Source of the DNA: Mycoplasmatota bacterium
GTDB lineage: Bacteria > Bacillota_I > Bacilli_A > Izemoplasmatales > Izemoplasmataceae
Direction of reading: 5' to 3'
NCBI GenBank assembly: GCA_030641535.1
Contig: DAOWHG010000096.1
Coordinates: 1 to 5,745, forward strand
Length of the DNA stretch: 5,745 nucleotides
The notes below the pieces were generated by a model. It searched no databases and had not been told where the DNA came from. It worked only from the letters and a program-made list of their open reading frames with translations. Shown here in pieces: positions 5,484 through 5,745 of the stretch. How positions within the stretch are numbered: the stretch's first letter is position 1; each line of letters begins with the position of its first letter. The position numbers and the translations under genes were made by a program.

Positions 5484-5745
5484 TGATTACGGTAATAGTT
5501 GGACCAACAGGTATTGGGAAAACAAAACTATCAATTGCTTTAGCTAAAAAATATAATACTGAAATAATTTCAGGTGATAGTGTTCAAGTTTACAAAGGAT
5601 TAAATATCGGAAGTGCAAAAATAAAAGATCAAGAAAAAGAAGGAATAATTCATAACTTAATTGATATATTAGAACCATCAGAAGACTTTAGTGTAGCTCT
5701 TTTTCAAAAATTAGTGAGAAAGAAAATAGAAGACTTAGAAAAACG
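5483..5745 (+). CDS. miaA: tRNA dimethylallyltransferase MiaA (3' end beyond the window)
   Basis: MiaA transfers a dimethylallyl group from DMAPP to N6 of A37 in tRNAs that read UNN codons, which steadies codon-anticodon pairing. Only the first 87 codons are present; the frame is open to the window edge, and family members are about 300 residues. The P-loop GPTGIGKT (7-14) lies right at the N-terminus. GDSVQVYKGLNIGSAK (31-46) matches the conserved DSMQ.Y..MDIGTAK region, with D32 as the likely catalytic Asp. HNLIDILEPSEDFSV (57-71) matches HHLIDI.P...YSV, with the second His replaced by Asn. The ATG overlaps the last base of the mutL stop codon, has a ribosome binding site in the mutL end, and gives the usual short lead into the P-loop. 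mutL-miaA is a common pair in Firmicutes and other bacteria. Confidence 0.95.
   Translation, partial: MITVIVGPTGIGKTKLSIALAKKYNTEIISGDSVQVYKGLNIGSAKIKDQEKEGIIHNLIDILEPSEDFSVALFQKLVRKKIEDLEK

Noticed and set aside
1..5745. Mobile elements, CRISPR arrays, tRNA/rRNA genes, riboswitches or a new defence system
   Set aside because: No transposase, regular direct repeats, cloverleaf or long structured leader was seen. Nearly all bases are in conserved repair and tRNA-modification genes on one strand with consistent composition.

Overview
The window is a low-GC, AT-rich chromosomal stretch that encodes mismatch repair. All genes lie on the + strand: the 3' end of an unrecognised membrane-anchored protein gene (1-554), mutS (567-3128), msrB (3199-3627), mutL (3708-5483) and the 5' end of miaA (5483 to the window edge). 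The organism looks like a low-GC Firmicutes/Tenericutes relative. The AGGAGGTGAT-type ribosome binding sites, the zinc-less MsrB and the endonuclease-type MutL are all Bacillus-like. All four visible stop codons are TAA, and the four Trp codons of MutS, MsrB and MutL are all TGG. The standard code therefore suffices, and a Mycoplasma-type UGA=Trp code gets no support. An Acholeplasma/Izemoplasma/Haloplasma-like lineage is my inference, not something the sequence proves.

Layout. The upstream gene ends only 12 bases before mutS, so the two are almost certainly co-transcribed. A 70-base gap without a visible terminator leads to msrB, which has a strong ribosome binding site and possibly a weak promoter of its own. 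msrB ends in a clear intrinsic terminator that overlaps its stop codon. Just beyond it a perfect TATAAT box starts a second unit, mutL-miaA. mutL and miaA overlap by one base (TAATG), which suggests translational coupling. No gap exceeds 300 bases, and I see no mobile element, CRISPR array, tRNA or rRNA.

How the genes work together. MutS recognises mismatches and recruits MutL. This MutL carries the complete metal-dependent endonuclease motif set, so nicking is expected to be MutH- and methylation-independent. MiaA, a tRNA modification enzyme, is a common downstream neighbour of mutL. MsrB repairs oxidised methionine and is an unusual insertion between mutS and mutL.

Most of the window is ordinary conserved housekeeping. 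The least explained item is the gene upstream of mutS: it encodes a C-terminally tail-anchored protein with two ungapped, diverged copies of a SAP/HeH-like helix-loop-helix pattern. Secondary curiosities are a terminator-like hairpin inside the start of mutS and clamp-binding-like motifs in both MutS and MutL that lack the usual glutamine.
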